A stretch of 64,000 nt of DNA from Chlorokybus atmophyticus (Eukaryota; Streptophyta; Chlorokybophyceae; Chlorokybales; Chlorokybaceae): assembly GCA_009103225.1 (NCBI GenBank), contig RHPI01002438.1, positions 932,516 to 996,515 on the forward strand, in the 5' to 3' direction. Of this stretch, positions 1-10,500 are shown one piece after another. Each line of letters opens with the position of its first letter. Within the stretch, counting starts at the first letter, position 1. A model generated the notes under the pieces. The model saw only the letters and a list, made by a program, of their open reading frames with translations, was not told the DNA's origin and ran no database searches. Position numbers and translations under genes: made by a program.

Positions 1-36
1 CTCCAGTGCAAGGTTGGTAACACACTCCGCGAGGTT

Positions 37-600
37 TTGTTACGCAACGTCCGCCATGTTCCTAAGGCTACTGCGAGTCTATTCTCTGTAAGATTTGCTG
101 AGCGCTTGGGAGCAGAGATAGTGTTCCGGAAGGGTGGCTGCACAGTCATCCTTGATGGGGTCGTGCACATGGTTGGAATCGCTGATCCGGGAGGGCTCTA
201 CCACGTGGAGCAGCACCCTCATAACATTGACATTCAAGCCATGATGGTGAAGGACAAGGAGTCGCCAACATTGTGGCATCGAAGGTTCGGGCATCGCAGC
301 TACGTCAACCTCACTCGCCTTCTCGCTGAGAAGATGGTCAAGGGCATCCATCTCAGCACAGAAGACCTCAAGAATGCATCAGGTGCACTTTGTGAACCAT
401 GCCTGGTTGTAAAGCAGCATGCTATGCCATTCCCATTATCCTCTTATAGCAGTCAGCATCCTTGCGAGCTTGTGCACATGGATATCTGTGGCCCTATGCG
501 CATTGTGGCGAAGGGAGAGGTCAGGTACTTTGCTACATCCCTCGACGACTACAGCAAGCTATCCGTCAGCTTTCCGTCGATTGAAGTTAGAAGGTGCTAG
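37..600 (+). pseudogene. Copia GAG-pre-integrase and integrase N-terminal region, fragment
   Basis: The open frame contains the GAG-pre-integrase signature LWHRRFGH followed by a downstream CEPC pair, together the His-His-Cys-Cys zinc-binding pattern of retroviral-type integrases. It runs into the first part of the catalytic core (ELVHMDICGPM, then a tract ending SLDDYSKLS), where the first catalytic aspartate is expected. The frame is then lost before the stop at 598-600. The sequence between 600 and 690 lacks the expected continuation of the core, so part of the integrase is deleted or scrambled here. Confidence 0.88.
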
Positions 601-697
601 AGCTGTGCGCACAGTTGCGGCCTTGTTGCAGACCTAGCCTGGCAACAAGATGAAGGCAATGAGGAGTGATTGAGGATGGGAGTACACTAGTAAGGAG

Positions 698-1130
698 TTG
701 AAGGAGTTCTTCGCCAGCAATGGCATACGCCACGAGACAACGGCACCCTACACCCCGCAGCAGAATGGAGCAGCTGAACGCCTAAACAGGACACTCTTGG
801 AGCGTGTTCGAGCCATGCTCAACGATACAAAGATGGAAGACAGTCTGTGGAAGGAGGCGGTACTCACTGCCAGCTACATTCGCAACAGGTCTCCGGTGAG
901 CTCAAAGCAGAAGACTCCGTGGGAGCACTTCCATGGAGCCACACCAGATGTGAGTGGTATGCGTGTGTTTGGATGCACAGCATATGCACTAGTGCCTAAA
1001 CAGCTCAGGCACAAGTTGAAACCGGTCAGCAGAAGAAGGGCATCTTCGTTGGCATCGAGCTGGGTTCCAAGACTTACAGGATCTTGCTGGAAGACACTCA
1101 GAAGATCATCGTGAGCAGAGAGGTGGTTTT
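698..1130 (+). pseudogene. Copia integrase catalytic core, second half, fragment
   Basis: The frame opens with ELKEFFASNGIRHETTAPYT and continues into PQQNGAAERLNRTLLE, the highly conserved end of the copia integrase core with the catalytic glutamate. A frame change near 1020 separates this from a downstream stretch in another frame that reads GIFVGIELGSKTYRILL, the usual segment between integrase and reverse transcriptase. The frame also differs from that of the 37-600 fragment. A spacer rich in E, P and A codons follows, with a stop near 1261. Confidence 0.87.
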
Positions 1131-1370
1131 CCATGAGGTTATCACAACCAGAAGCAGGCTTCTTTGCTCGAGATGAAGATGAAGCACAGCCGGAGGAACT
1201 TCCTACGACAGGGGAAGTTGCAAGGCCATCATCAACAACAAGGGTGAGCGAGACTCAGTTGTAGCAGGCCGAAGGAGCCGCACCTGCAGCAGGAGCACGC
1301 AGCTCGGATATACCTAGTGAGGGAAAGAAAGGCACCCGACTTCCTATAGAAGGCACACGTCGCCAGTGTG

Positions 1371-1683
1371 CAGAATGAGGAGCCAAGCACCTACGAGGAG
1401 GCATTGTTAGCACCAGATGCGGAGCAATGGCAGCGTGCTATGGACGAGGAGATTGCGTCACTCCATGCCAACAACACCTGGTCACTGGAGCAGTTACCGC
1501 AAGGAGTGAAGACCTATTCAGTGAAATGGGTCTTTAATGTGAAGCGTGATGGTCAGGGCAACATTGAGCGCTACAAGGCAAGATTAGTGGCAAAGGGCTT
1601 CTTGCAACAGGAAGGTGTGGACTTCAACGAAGTGTTTGCACCTGCAAGTAAGCATACCACCTTCCGTGCACTAGCAGTGCACT
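1371..1683 (+). pseudogene. Copia reverse transcriptase (RVT_2), N-terminal part
   Basis: The translation contains EALLAPDAEQWQRAMDEEI, then [20 protein letters not shown] and [20 protein letters not shown], the standard start of the copia reverse transcriptase domain. The reading is interrupted at about 1683 by an inverted copy of its own sequence (see 1519-1840). The domain resumes after it at about 1845 with codons for a tract ending [12 protein letters not shown]. Confidence 0.9.
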
Positions 1684-1840
1684 AGCAGTGCACGGAAGGT
1701 GGTATGCTTACTTGCAGGTGCAAACACTTCGTTGAAGTCCACACCTTCCTGTTGCAAGAAGCCCTTTGCCACTAATCTTGCCTTGTAGCGCTCAATGTTG
1801 CCCTGACCATCACGCTTCACATTAAAGACCCATTTCACTG
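1519..1840. repeat. Self-inverted duplication inside the reverse transcriptase, arms about 160 bp
   Basis: Bases 1680-1840 are an almost exact reverse complement of 1519-1679, with only a few mismatched bases at the centre. The inverted copy is placed directly after the forward copy, and normal element sequence (gctagctatggttgctgctg) resumes right after it, so it is an insertion and not a replacement. The near-zero spacer would allow a very stable cruciform or hairpin. It could arise by template switching during reverse transcription or break repair, or as a fold-back sequencing or assembly artefact. Confidence 0.93.
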
Positions 1841-1844
1841 GGCT

Positions 1845-2540
1845 AGCTATGGTTGCTGCTGAAGACCTAGAGCTGCATCACCTGGATGTGAAGACTGCCT
1901 TCCTCTCGGAGAGCTGGAGGAGGAGATCTTCATCGAGCAACCACCTGATTATGGAGAAGGGGAGAGAGGCACAGCGTGCAAGCTGATCAAGGCACTGCAC
2001 TGGCTGTGACAGGCACCGCGTACGTGGCACATCAAACTCACCAAGGAGCTGAAGGCACTTGGCTTCACTGCATCCTCTGCAGACCCTGGGCTCGTCTTCC
2101 ATATAGACATCAAGGCCTGGCTGCTCATGTATGTGGATGACATTCTCATCATTGCCAGGCAAGTGCACCACCTGCAGTTTACGAAACTTGCTCTACAGCA
2201 ATCATTCTCAGTTCGTGATCTTGGAGAGGCCAAGTGGTTCCTTGGCATGGTGATTGAGCGCGACAGGTCTGCTCGCACAATCAAGATCAGTCAGGAGCAG
2301 ATGGTGAGCAGACTCGTCATTAGGTTCGGGCTCACTGAAGCGAAGACCAAGACCACACGGTTGGCACTTAGCACTGCCCTCATCAAGGCAAAGGATGAGG
2401 AGGTACTCAACAAGGCTCAGTATCTATATGGTGAGCTAGTAGGCAGCATGCTCTATTGGGCAGTGTGCACACGTCCCGATGTTGCACATGCTGTGGGAGT
2501 ATTTGCTCGCTACATGTCTGCACCGAGCATGGAGCACTAG
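1845..2540 (+). pseudogene. Copia reverse transcriptase, C-terminal part with YVDD
   Basis: The frame from about 2127 begins with YVDDILIIA, the catalytic motif of reverse transcriptase. It continues through DLGEAKWFLGMVIERD and a tract ending YWAVCTRPDVAHAVGVFARY, the conserved C-terminal half of RVT_2 leading to the RNase H region. It ends at an in-frame TAG at 2538-2540, after which homology continues without interruption in the same frame, so the stop is a point lesion. Between 1850 and 2127 the frame shifts at least once. Confidence 0.9.
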
Positions 2541-3062
2541 AGAGCAGCGAAGGCAGTACTACGCTATGTTGCTGGGAGCGCAACAGTTTGCATCAAGTTT
2601 GGGAGCGGGAGCACTGAGTTGGAGGGCTACTGCGACTTAAACTTTGCTGGTGGCCTCGACAGCAGGAGGTTCACAACAGGCTACGTGTTCAAGATGAACG
2701 GAAGCATGGTGAGCTGAAACAGCAGGCTGCAGCCAACAACAGCAGCATCTACATCAGAGGCTGAGTACATGGCAGCGGCAGCAGCAGTGAAGGAGGCACT
2801 CGGGCCTCGCAAGCTCATGACAGACTTGGAGCACCTTATGGCGTGCATCGTCAGCGACTGTGACAACCAAGAAGCCATCAAGTTGTTGAAGCACCCTATC
2901 GCCTCGGCAAGGACGAAGCACATTGATGTCATGCATCACTTTGTGCGTGCCAGAGAACAAGGAAGGAGGTGGAGTTTCAGTACTGCAACACCGAGGGCAT
3001 GCTAGCGGACTTCATGACAAAGCCATTGTCACCGCTCAAGTTCAAGACTTGTTGTGCAGGAC
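2541..3062 (+). pseudogene. Copia RNase H domain, broken
   Basis: Sequence after the TAG reads on as copia RNase H: a segment with GYCDLNFAGG, then SRRFTTGYVF, STSEAEYMAAAAAVKEAL and CDNQEAIKLLKHP, with ARTKHIDVMHHFVR near the end. The TSEAEYMA and KHIDV(M)HHF blocks are diagnostic of copia RNase H. A stop at about 2715 replaces the tryptophan usually found before NSRLQ, and a frame change near 2960 breaks the end. Confidence 0.9.
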
Positions 3063-3121
3063 TTGGCATTTGTGTTTAACTACAGAAGCAAGCGTTGGAG
3101 GTCAAGCTGCTCGCGTGGGAG

Positions 3122-3546
3122 TGTTGAGAGTCATTCCTACATGCGATTAGCATCGACCCTCCACACAGGAGTAGAAGGTCGTAAGGACCATCATTAGGTC
3201 CGGACTTAGCAAGATGGCGTCGTCGGACCAGACTCCGGACTCCAGACCAGAGCCTTACTAACTGCTTTGTATCTCCGCGTATAGTTACTTATTATAAGCG
3301 TGCAAGAGCTTGTTGGAAAGCTCTATCTGTAAGAAAGACAACGCAGCTTAGAACGCGTAAAAAGACTGAGTATAGCTTACGCAGTGCTTGCAAACGTAGA
3401 CGTGTGTGTAACTGGCTGGTATAAGAACCAGCGGACAACTTGTAATAGATGAATGTGATGTGACTTGTGTATGCTCTAGTGGCGGTAGCTCTGTCTCTGT
3501 GTGTCTATGCTTGCCTCAACTACATGTGCATGCTAGTCCTTCAACA
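3122..3546 (+). repeat. 3' long terminal repeat of the copia element (425 bp)
   Basis: The segment starts TGTTGAGAG right after a purine-rich tract (gcgtgggag, the likely polypurine tract) and ends TCAACA. It therefore has the 6-bp inverted ends TGTTGA...TCAACA typical of copia LTRs, and its length is usual for the family. A TATA-like sequence (TTATAAG) lies at 3292-3298, a reasonable position for the LTR promoter. The 3' boundary is inferred from the inverted ends, since the 5' LTR is not in the window for comparison. Confidence 0.82.
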
Positions 3547-4740
3547 CAGGGCAGGGAAATGGAGTGGCCCATGATGTTCTTGGCCAGCGGAGGCATCTGC
3601 CCCTGTGAGGCATGCACTAACGCTGAGCGCATTGCGGTGCCTGGTTGCATCAAAAACCTGCTGCCTACGCCCGCAGGCAGGCACAGCACAGACACAGAGT
3701 TTAATAAGGGCTGATGTTAGGCTGCTATCACATGATGAATAGTCGCCAATGCAGTCCATTGATCACGCATTACATGTTGCAGTTCTTGACAATCATCAGC
3801 GCATTGCATTGCAGACTGTCGATAATATTGACAGTCGCCAATGGACTGCACTGACCACTCTGAGTCATATGCAGGTTGCTGGGGCGATCTCTGACTGTGA
3901 AAATGAAGCAGCCGCCGCCATGGACTTGCGAATTGCAGCGGGGATTGTGTGCAACATCAAGCCCAACGCCCCACCAAAGAGGAGGCAATGGACATATATG
4001 AGTACTACCACCACATCGAGCACACGCTGTTCCACAATGGTCACCAGCTGGCATTCAAGGACCCCCGACCGAATGGAGCGTGTGCTAGACGAGCTAATAT
4101 TGAGAGCGATTGTCAGCTTTGCTACCAGGAAAAAGTGGTTGGTGTTCAAAAGATATTAAAGGAGGGTGCGAGTGGGGATCCAATCGCAAACTACCAGGTA
4201 TGCATACTTCTTTGCAGCAAGTTAAAAACGGTTTTGCTGGTTTTCAAGAGTGATGACTTGGTATAATGCAGGGCTTTTGAGCGAGGCAAAGAAGAGAAAG
4301 CCATGCCAACTCAAGAGGCGGTGGATGTGACAGCCCGCGTCATCCTCCTGGGTGGGTGGTTTCCTATGATATGGTCAAGTTACTGTTTGTGTAAGCACGT
4401 GACAGTACAGTTGTTGTGCGGAGCTCAACAAGCATGCGCTGAGTGTTTGCAAGAGATGCTGTCGAGCAAGGCTGTCGTGGATGTCTTCACATTGGGGCTG
4501 AATCAACCAGGGAAAGCACAAGTCTCGCTTCCAAGCGAAGGTGCTGGCAACACAACAGACTGATGTTGTTAGCTGCTCCTGTTACCTCCTGTAACCGCAG
4601 CGTGAAGTGCTGAAGGAGACTGTAGCTACAGCCTCACTGGCTTGTCACTGATGGGCTGTGTGATAGTATATTACAGCAACTCTGTGAATTGCATGCGTGT
4701 TGGATTGTATGCACCAGGCACGGTGCAGGCACCAGTGCTA
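3547..4740. other. Intergenic, unrecognised open frames
   Basis: Several open frames on the plus strand (for example 3749-4159, 136 codons, and 4303-4563) resemble no family I know. One encodes ATRKKWLV near 4122; a similar peptide, AIKKKWLG, is encoded near 5580 on the same strand, so two diverged copies of one unknown element may be present. A short duplicated phrase, agtcgccaatg, occurs near 3740 and 3832. The frames are short and lack convincing splice partners. I do not call a gene. Confidence 0.4.
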
Positions 4741-5350
4741 AGACCATGCATAGATTCAATGGATGTGACATTATGACAGACCATGCATGGTGCGACTGTC
4801 AATCAGACCATGTGGTGCGTTGTCTGTTATGACCAGACATGGTGCCGCTTGTGGATCATGCATGGCTTCAATAGTTGTGACATCACGATAGACCATGCAT
4901 GGTGCAACTGTCAATCAGACCATGTATGGTGCGTTGTCTGCTAGGACCATGCATGGTACCGCTTGAGGACCATATATGCACAACAACGTTCGTATCCATG
5001 GATCGTGCATGGTGCGACTGTCGATCAGACTTGCACCATAAATGGTTTGAAATATGTCAGTTTAAACAAAGACTTCCGATCCGTATCCATGGACCGTGCA
5101 TGGTGCGACTGTCAATCACCGGAGATATGGAAGTAACAAACCATGCCTGGTCTTCTGCGCCAGGGGGCATTGCACCATACATGGTCCTTGCAAACTCATA
5201 TAAACAGGTCACCATAAATGGTGCGACTCCCAAAAAAACATGGGACCGTTCACGAGAGGTTTGGACCATGCATGGTACGACTGTCGTTGACATTCCGACC
5301 ACATATGGTCAAATCGTGGTCAAGAGGTACGGACCATCCATGGCCCTTTG
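4741..5350. repeat. Cluster of ACCATGCATGGT palindromes and variants
   Basis: The exact 12-bp palindrome ACCATGCATGGT occurs at 4780, 4892, 4946 and 5265, and again at 6534. At least ten variants of the type accat(n)4ggt or (c)atgcatgg(t) lie between them, for example accatgtatggt at 4919. Several copies share the right flank gcgactgtc(a/g)atca. Spacing is irregular (about 25-110 bp), so this is neither a simple satellite nor a CRISPR array. The function is unknown. Options are protein-binding palindromes, the inside of a decayed mobile element, or a diverged minisatellite. Confidence 0.75.
4755..4978. repeat. Two diverged tandem copies, period about 112 bp
   Basis: A copy beginning TTCAATGGATGTGACAT at 4755 is followed by a second beginning TTCAATAGTTGTGACAT at 4867. 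Both contain, in order, accatgcatggtgc, a run ending ctgtcaatcagaccatg, gtgcgttgtctg and gccgcttg or accgcttg. Divergence is about 10-15 percent by eye. The pair forms the left end of the palindrome-rich tract described at 4741-5350. Confidence 0.8.
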
Positions 5351-6700
5351 ATGTCAATCGGTGTGATTACAATGAATGATGAGCAGCTAAAGCAGCTGGC
5401 GGTTGTGTGCTGTGGCACTGAGCAACCACTTACAACAGCGCAGGATGGCCGGCAATGAGAATTATGACGGAAGAAGGAGGTGGCGCTAATGGAGAGTGTG
5501 GCACCTCTTCCTTTTTGCGACCACGCACGGATGGGTAGCATCTCAACCTGACGTATCATGCAAGCGGTTGTGCAGTTTGCAATCAAGAAAAAGTGGCTGG
5601 GTGAAGACCCAACGCAGGGTGGTCAGATGGGCTGGATACACACGAGGAAACGGCCAGGTGTTTTATGCTTACAGACCACTCAAAGGTTTGCTTATAGGCT
5701 TGGCAGCTGTGACCAGTGCCACACTGCAGTCGATAGGGTATGGTCATAGGCTGCTCGCCTGTAGGCTGATAGTACGGTGTACAAGTGGTCTGGCCTCTGT
5801 GTATGTAATTATACACATTCGCCACTCATTGTAAAATGCTGGCATGCCGGATGAAAGTGAGACACCTGCGCCAAAGAGGTTCCTCTTCATAGGGCAAAGG
5901 GAGCCAAGCAGGACGGCATCCTCCAAATCAGAGATGTGCAAAGTTACTACGGTTACATGTTGCTACTATTACGTGTCTATTCTTTAAGAAATGGACATTG
6001 TGTTCTACAGTTGCCGTGTTGCTCATATGCGAAGTGCGCGCAGTGTCTACTACAACAGATGTTGGTGCATGCGGTGTGCGCTTGTTTGTCTGAAAGGCCG
6101 TCCATAATTGCAGTTTAGAGCAAACAGAAGGAGCGTGCAGTGCCGAGATCACGTGGTGTGCGCAGCGTGCGCTTCGTCTCATCATAGGCAGTCCATGAGC
6201 GCTGGTGACCTTAGTAGTAGCTATAGAACGCTGCTGATAGGATAGCTGTTTTAACATTTTGCATGGCGAGCTGATTACAAAAAGCACACCATCAAATAGA
6301 GTTGGTTGCTGTAAATTGCTGGTGCATGGGTCATAGGCCAGCATTTGTGCAAGATGCCAGCGGTTGTCGTGCACCAGTCCCAATCCATGTACGCAAGCAC
6401 GGACCTACGCAGTGACAACTGGCTGGGGTCCGAAGATTGGTTGGGCATGGTTCCGCTAGCAGAGCCACGGTTGGTCCCACTAGTTACGACCATCCTTGTA
6501 GACCTTCTGGTCCAGACAATAAGATACAAGCAGACCATGCATGGTCTTACAGTGCAAACAAAGGATGGTCCTACTACTCGGAACCAGTAGTGGCAGTATT
6601 ATATGAAACTGTGCCGAAAGCAAACCACTCAAAGTCCATGCAGCAACAAGTGACATGACAGACTAACAGCGGTCCACTGCGCAAGTGACGACATTGCAAC
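5351..6700. other. Intergenic, no recognisable gene; one further palindrome copy
   Basis: Short open frames occur on both strands without recognisable domains. The frame at 5558-5749 encodes AIKKKWLG, discussed at 3547-4740. One exact ACCATGCATGGT lies at 6534-6545, near further imperfect ggttggtcc and gaccatcc elements. No RNA gene was recognised. Confidence 0.45.
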
Positions 6701-7957
6701 CAGTGTTGGCCCGGTTTTGGGGGGGATCATGCGTGACATTTAAGTGCATTTTGGGCCAACCCTAGTCCGCGCATACAGACCAAGGCGGGCGACTCTGGTC
6801 TGGGCCGAAAGCCGCCCAGGCAATGTGACCCTGGTCCGTACGTGCGGACCAAGGCTGGTCCGCGGAAAAAATTCCGTGTGACGAATAGCATATATTCTAG
6901 CACTCTAGCACTTGTAATTTGATGTGATTGAGCTTATATTTGTACGCTTTAAAGGGAAGCATACTTGAAGTGAAGCGTGCCATTGCTCAGGAAACAGATT
7001 AAGGACCATCTAACATTTTCGTTGAATCATCCACTAGTTTTGGCCTTTACGACCATAGCGACAATAGCTTACAGGGGTTGTACTTGCACAATTTGCTTGA
7101 CTTGATGAACACCAACCCCTCCCCACTGCTCTCACACTTACACACTTGGCACGTATAACCACTCACGAACACGTATACCTCACCCCACAAGGGATGAGGG
7201 GGTGAGCCCCTTTAACAACTACAATCAGACACCCCACGCAAGTCCTCTCTTGCAGAACGAAACACGCAATGTTTCCCAAATCAGGTTCACGTTGCAACTT
7301 AGCAATATACCACTTGCTGCTCTCATGATTTAGCATAAGGTTTTAAAATCAACAAGGCCATGCCACTGTGCAATGTCCAATCAGCGCAGGCTGACGCTAT
7401 GTCAACGTCGCAAGTTCTACACAGTGACTGACAAGGGACTGAGGGACTAACGGGTGCCTGACCCTACCTGATGTAACGGATTGGTCCATAAAGGGACTTT
7501 TTAGGTCGACCGTTACAATTAAGCAACATACACCGACGGCAAGCGGTCGATCGATTGATACAATCGACGGCGGCCTGCCTGTGACGGCAACACCGCACTT
7601 TAGAATGACGGCCGATTGTCGGTCGTCCCATTTGCGCGATGGCGACCTATCTGTATAGCAGATAAGTCACCTTTTGGTCACATACAGTGACGGCCGACCG
7701 ACGGTCGTACCCTGACCGTGAAAAAGTATCCGCGACGGCCTGCCTACTTTGGCAAGCCAGTCACCGTTAGTACCTATCAGGTGACCTTACCGTGATTATT
7801 AAGTGACGGCCGATCGCCGGTCGTGCTCTTGACGCGGCGGCGACCTACTCATTGTGTGTCAAGTATGATAAGCAAGTGACCGCTGGTCCAAAAAGGTCGG
7901 CAAGTCGGGACGGTGGTACCGGCCGGCAAGTCGAAACGCTGGTACAATGCCGCCGCC
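6701..7957. repeat. Intergenic with short GC-rich repeats (GTGACGGCCGAY...CGGTCGT)
   Basis: The motif tgacggccga(y)(y)g(n)cggtcgt, itself an imperfect palindrome, occurs three times, starting at 7606, 7688 and 7804. Related gacggcc and cggtcg pieces lie around 7550-7940 and again near 8820-8930. The first and third copies are each followed by a similar segment ending ggcgacctayc. Upstream (6770-6860) are gaccaaggc and ctggtccg repeats. No coding frame of note. Confidence 0.6.
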
Positions 7958-8156
7958 GTACTATGTCAATAGTACGAACAGTGCCATTGTCGCAATGGCA
8001 CTATCGTACCATACTGATGGTACGATAATGCCGTTGCGACAATGGTACTTCGTACCATTATGATAATACGATAATGCCGTTGCGAGTCCGACTCGAAACG
8101 TGAGTCACATTTGAAAAACATGTTTGAATAACTTGGGCTGCCCAAGTTATTCAAAC
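7958..8156. repeat. Run of consecutive short perfect hairpins
   Basis: Within 200 bp there are: a 7-bp-arm hairpin at 7958-7975; 10-bp arms with a 3-nt loop at 7980-8002; 10-bp arms with a 4-nt loop at 8003-8026; 8-bp arms with a 3-nt loop at 8041-8059; a small 5-bp arm pair at 8083-8095; and a 35-nt hairpin with 17-bp perfect arms and one loop base at 8122-8156. All arms named are exact complements. The second and third abut directly. Confidence 0.88.
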
Positions 8157-8184
8157 GCTCAACGGCTTCAAGTTGGACAAGAGA

Positions 8185-8520
8185 GTTGTGGGCGGCGGCG
8201 GCGGTGATGGCGGCGGTGGCGGCGGCGGCGGCAACGGCTAACAGTAGGTGAGCTTGGTTGCTGTCTGACGTTGTACTACGTGCAACACCGCATGCTAGCT
8301 AACCACCCTCCTTGCCTTAGGGCGGCCAGGCCAGACCAGGCCAGGCGGCGGCAGCGGCGGCGGACAAGGAACGGCGGCGGCGGAGCTGGAGCGGGCGGTG
8401 CAGGAGCCGCAGCTCAGTACAAGGGTAGTACTAGCAGTGGTACCTAAGGTAGTAGTAGCAGTAGTGGTAGCAATAGTGGTAGTCTAGTTGTACTAGCAGT
8501 AGTAGTAGCTCAGTATAATA
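8185..8520. repeat. GGC and AGT/GGT simple repeats
   Basis: Triplet tracts of GGC and GGT occur at about 8190-8240 and 8345-8400, followed by an AGT/GGT/AGC triplet tract at about 8425-8515. These are simple sequence repeats. No gene is supported around them. Confidence 0.85.
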
Positions 8521-8530
8521 ATACATTATA

Positions 8531-10500
8531 ATTTAATGTTTTGCTTCATATTATTGTCACGCATTCTTGCACAGCTGATAACGACAATTACGTGTGACAC
8601 CTAATCATGACTGAGCGGTACTATCATGTACCTTTTAAAAGTACACATCATTAATGATAGGTACCTTAACGTACCTAACAATTTCGCTCAGTTAGCGTAC
8701 AGTCGCCGGTAACTAACTGATAGGTACCGGTCAGTTACGTGTTAGTTAGGTCAAGTTCCCTTTGCTTAACTGTTGAATACCTGACAAATACTTATTAACT
8801 AGGGTCAATCCCTTTATGCAGACGGCCGCCAACAAATGGTGACGGCCGTTATGCGCCGGTCCCTGTATCGAGATCGCCGGTAGACTGAAGGTCAACATTA
8901 TAAATGAGTATCATCAGGTGCACGGCCGTTGCCAATATTTAGTCGGCGGGCAGGGGAAATATTTTGCGACGACACTTGTCCCAACGTGTCTTAGCATGTG
9001 ACATTACCCTCGGGGTCATTATACAACTGAACATGTCATATTCGGACTTACAAGTTGTCCACAACATTAGTCATGTGCTTGTATAAACACAACACATTAG
9101 CAATCGCAGGAGTGCCTTGCATATTGCAAAATGTTGTGTCATATGCAAGGCAAATAGCCGCCATGATGCATAGTGGCGACCATAGTAACCATGGCGGCTA
9201 TGTGAAGCATTTTCAGCTTCAAGCAAGTTGCATGAGCACGAGCTAACATAAGAGTAGTAGCACTCAGTGCATGTAATAGTGCAGTGACTGCACTGCCACA
9301 TGCGAGTCACTCGCGTGCAGCAAGTTATACATGGCATGTATAATTTATAACACTAATTATCCTTCAGCTCGCTAATACAAAGTGCGATAACGTGAAGTTC
9401 ACTTTGTATGAGTAACTAAGTATTGCTGATGCCAGTTCACACGCAAGCACATACATCAGCACACGCACAAAGACAGAGGCCGTCTCACAATGAATCACAA
9501 GCGGCGGTTGCATGTGTGCTTAAGCGGTCAGGCCTTGTCCAATCGAGGAAGTGTAGCTGCACAATGTTATGCACCTACAATGCCCTAGCCCTCCAAGTGG
9601 ACAAGGCTTCACCGCATGAGCACACATTGAAAATGCTACATGCAATAATAAGCAAATTCACACTCGGTACTTTTTATTTACTGCATAGGTACAGCACTCA
9701 AGGTGACTGATGCAAACGTCGAAGAGCGAGACATCGTGGTTTTTGTAACATTTAATAATATACATAGCATTACGCATTAAAGCATAACCTATATTTACTA
9801 TTATGAAAACAGCTTCAACTAGTTTGTACATATTATTTACTTATACATGTTGCTTATTTACACTCTATTAAAGCCTGTTTTTGTTTTGTTCACACACAAT
9901 TGTAATAAATATGCTCTCAAGACGTAAAACAATGTTGTAAACAAATAGCATATTTAATAATATCATATGGTTCATGCTGAAGTTACCACTTATGCTTGTA
10001 TTTATACCAATGATGTTAACATAAACATTTACAATTAAGAATGATGCGATGATAACACAAATTCCATGTCCACCGATGATATTGCATATAAACCTCAATT
10101 GAGCTTTAAGATGTATTTACTCAGCGCACAGCGTAGCACATTTCACAAATTGATGGGTAATGCACGCATCATGACATAGCGTATTGTTGCAAACTACATG
10201 TGTAATAAAATAACATAAATACACATAGTTATATTACTATCATGACGCTATAACATAAACTTTTGTTACATTTATTATAATATTGCAGATATTATACGCT
10301 GTTACTGCTCTTGCAGTAGATTGGACAACCAAGCCCTGAAGACTTGTGCAATTACAACTACTATACACATGGAATAGTACAATATACTGTGATTTTGTGC
10401 ATATTTGCATATTATAATTGATCATGTGATACCTGATAATTAATCTTGCAATACGTACTCATAAAACGAAAAAATGGAGAAGCATTGTATCACGTGACGG
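8531..10500. other. Intergenic, increasingly AT-rich tract
   Basis: From about 9720 to 10480 the base composition is visibly richer in A and T than the rest of the window, with many stops in all frames. The part before it has short inverted pieces (for example ctatcat...atgatag around 8621-8660). No gene or RNA was recognised. The composition change could mark an old insertion or non-genic spacer. Confidence 0.5.

Larger units (their letters stand above)
1..3546 (+). mobile_element. Degenerate Ty1/copia LTR retrotransposon, 5' end outside window
   Basis: Copia order of domains is seen on one strand: GAG-pre-integrase and integrase zinc region (from 37), integrase core (to about 1110), reverse transcriptase (about 1371-2540), RNase H (about 2541-3060), then a 3' LTR (3122-3546). 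Integrase upstream of reverse transcriptase is the copia arrangement. The 5' LTR and gag lie left of the window. The coding frame is broken many times: frame changes near 560-690 and near 1020, a stop near 1261, an inverted insertion at 1680-1840, and stops at 2538-2540 and about 2715. This copy cannot encode a working polyprotein. Clear protein similarity despite the breaks suggests a moderately recent insertion. Target-site duplication cannot be tested because only one end is visible. Confidence 0.93.

Noticed and set aside
4741-5350. CRISPR-like array
   Set aside because: Repeats are 12-bp palindromes with irregular spacing and diverged copies, there are no cas genes, and the window is eukaryotic.
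4899-5351. 150-codon open frame through the palindrome cluster
   Set aside because: The frame is made of repeats of the palindrome unit; no domain and no splice partners.
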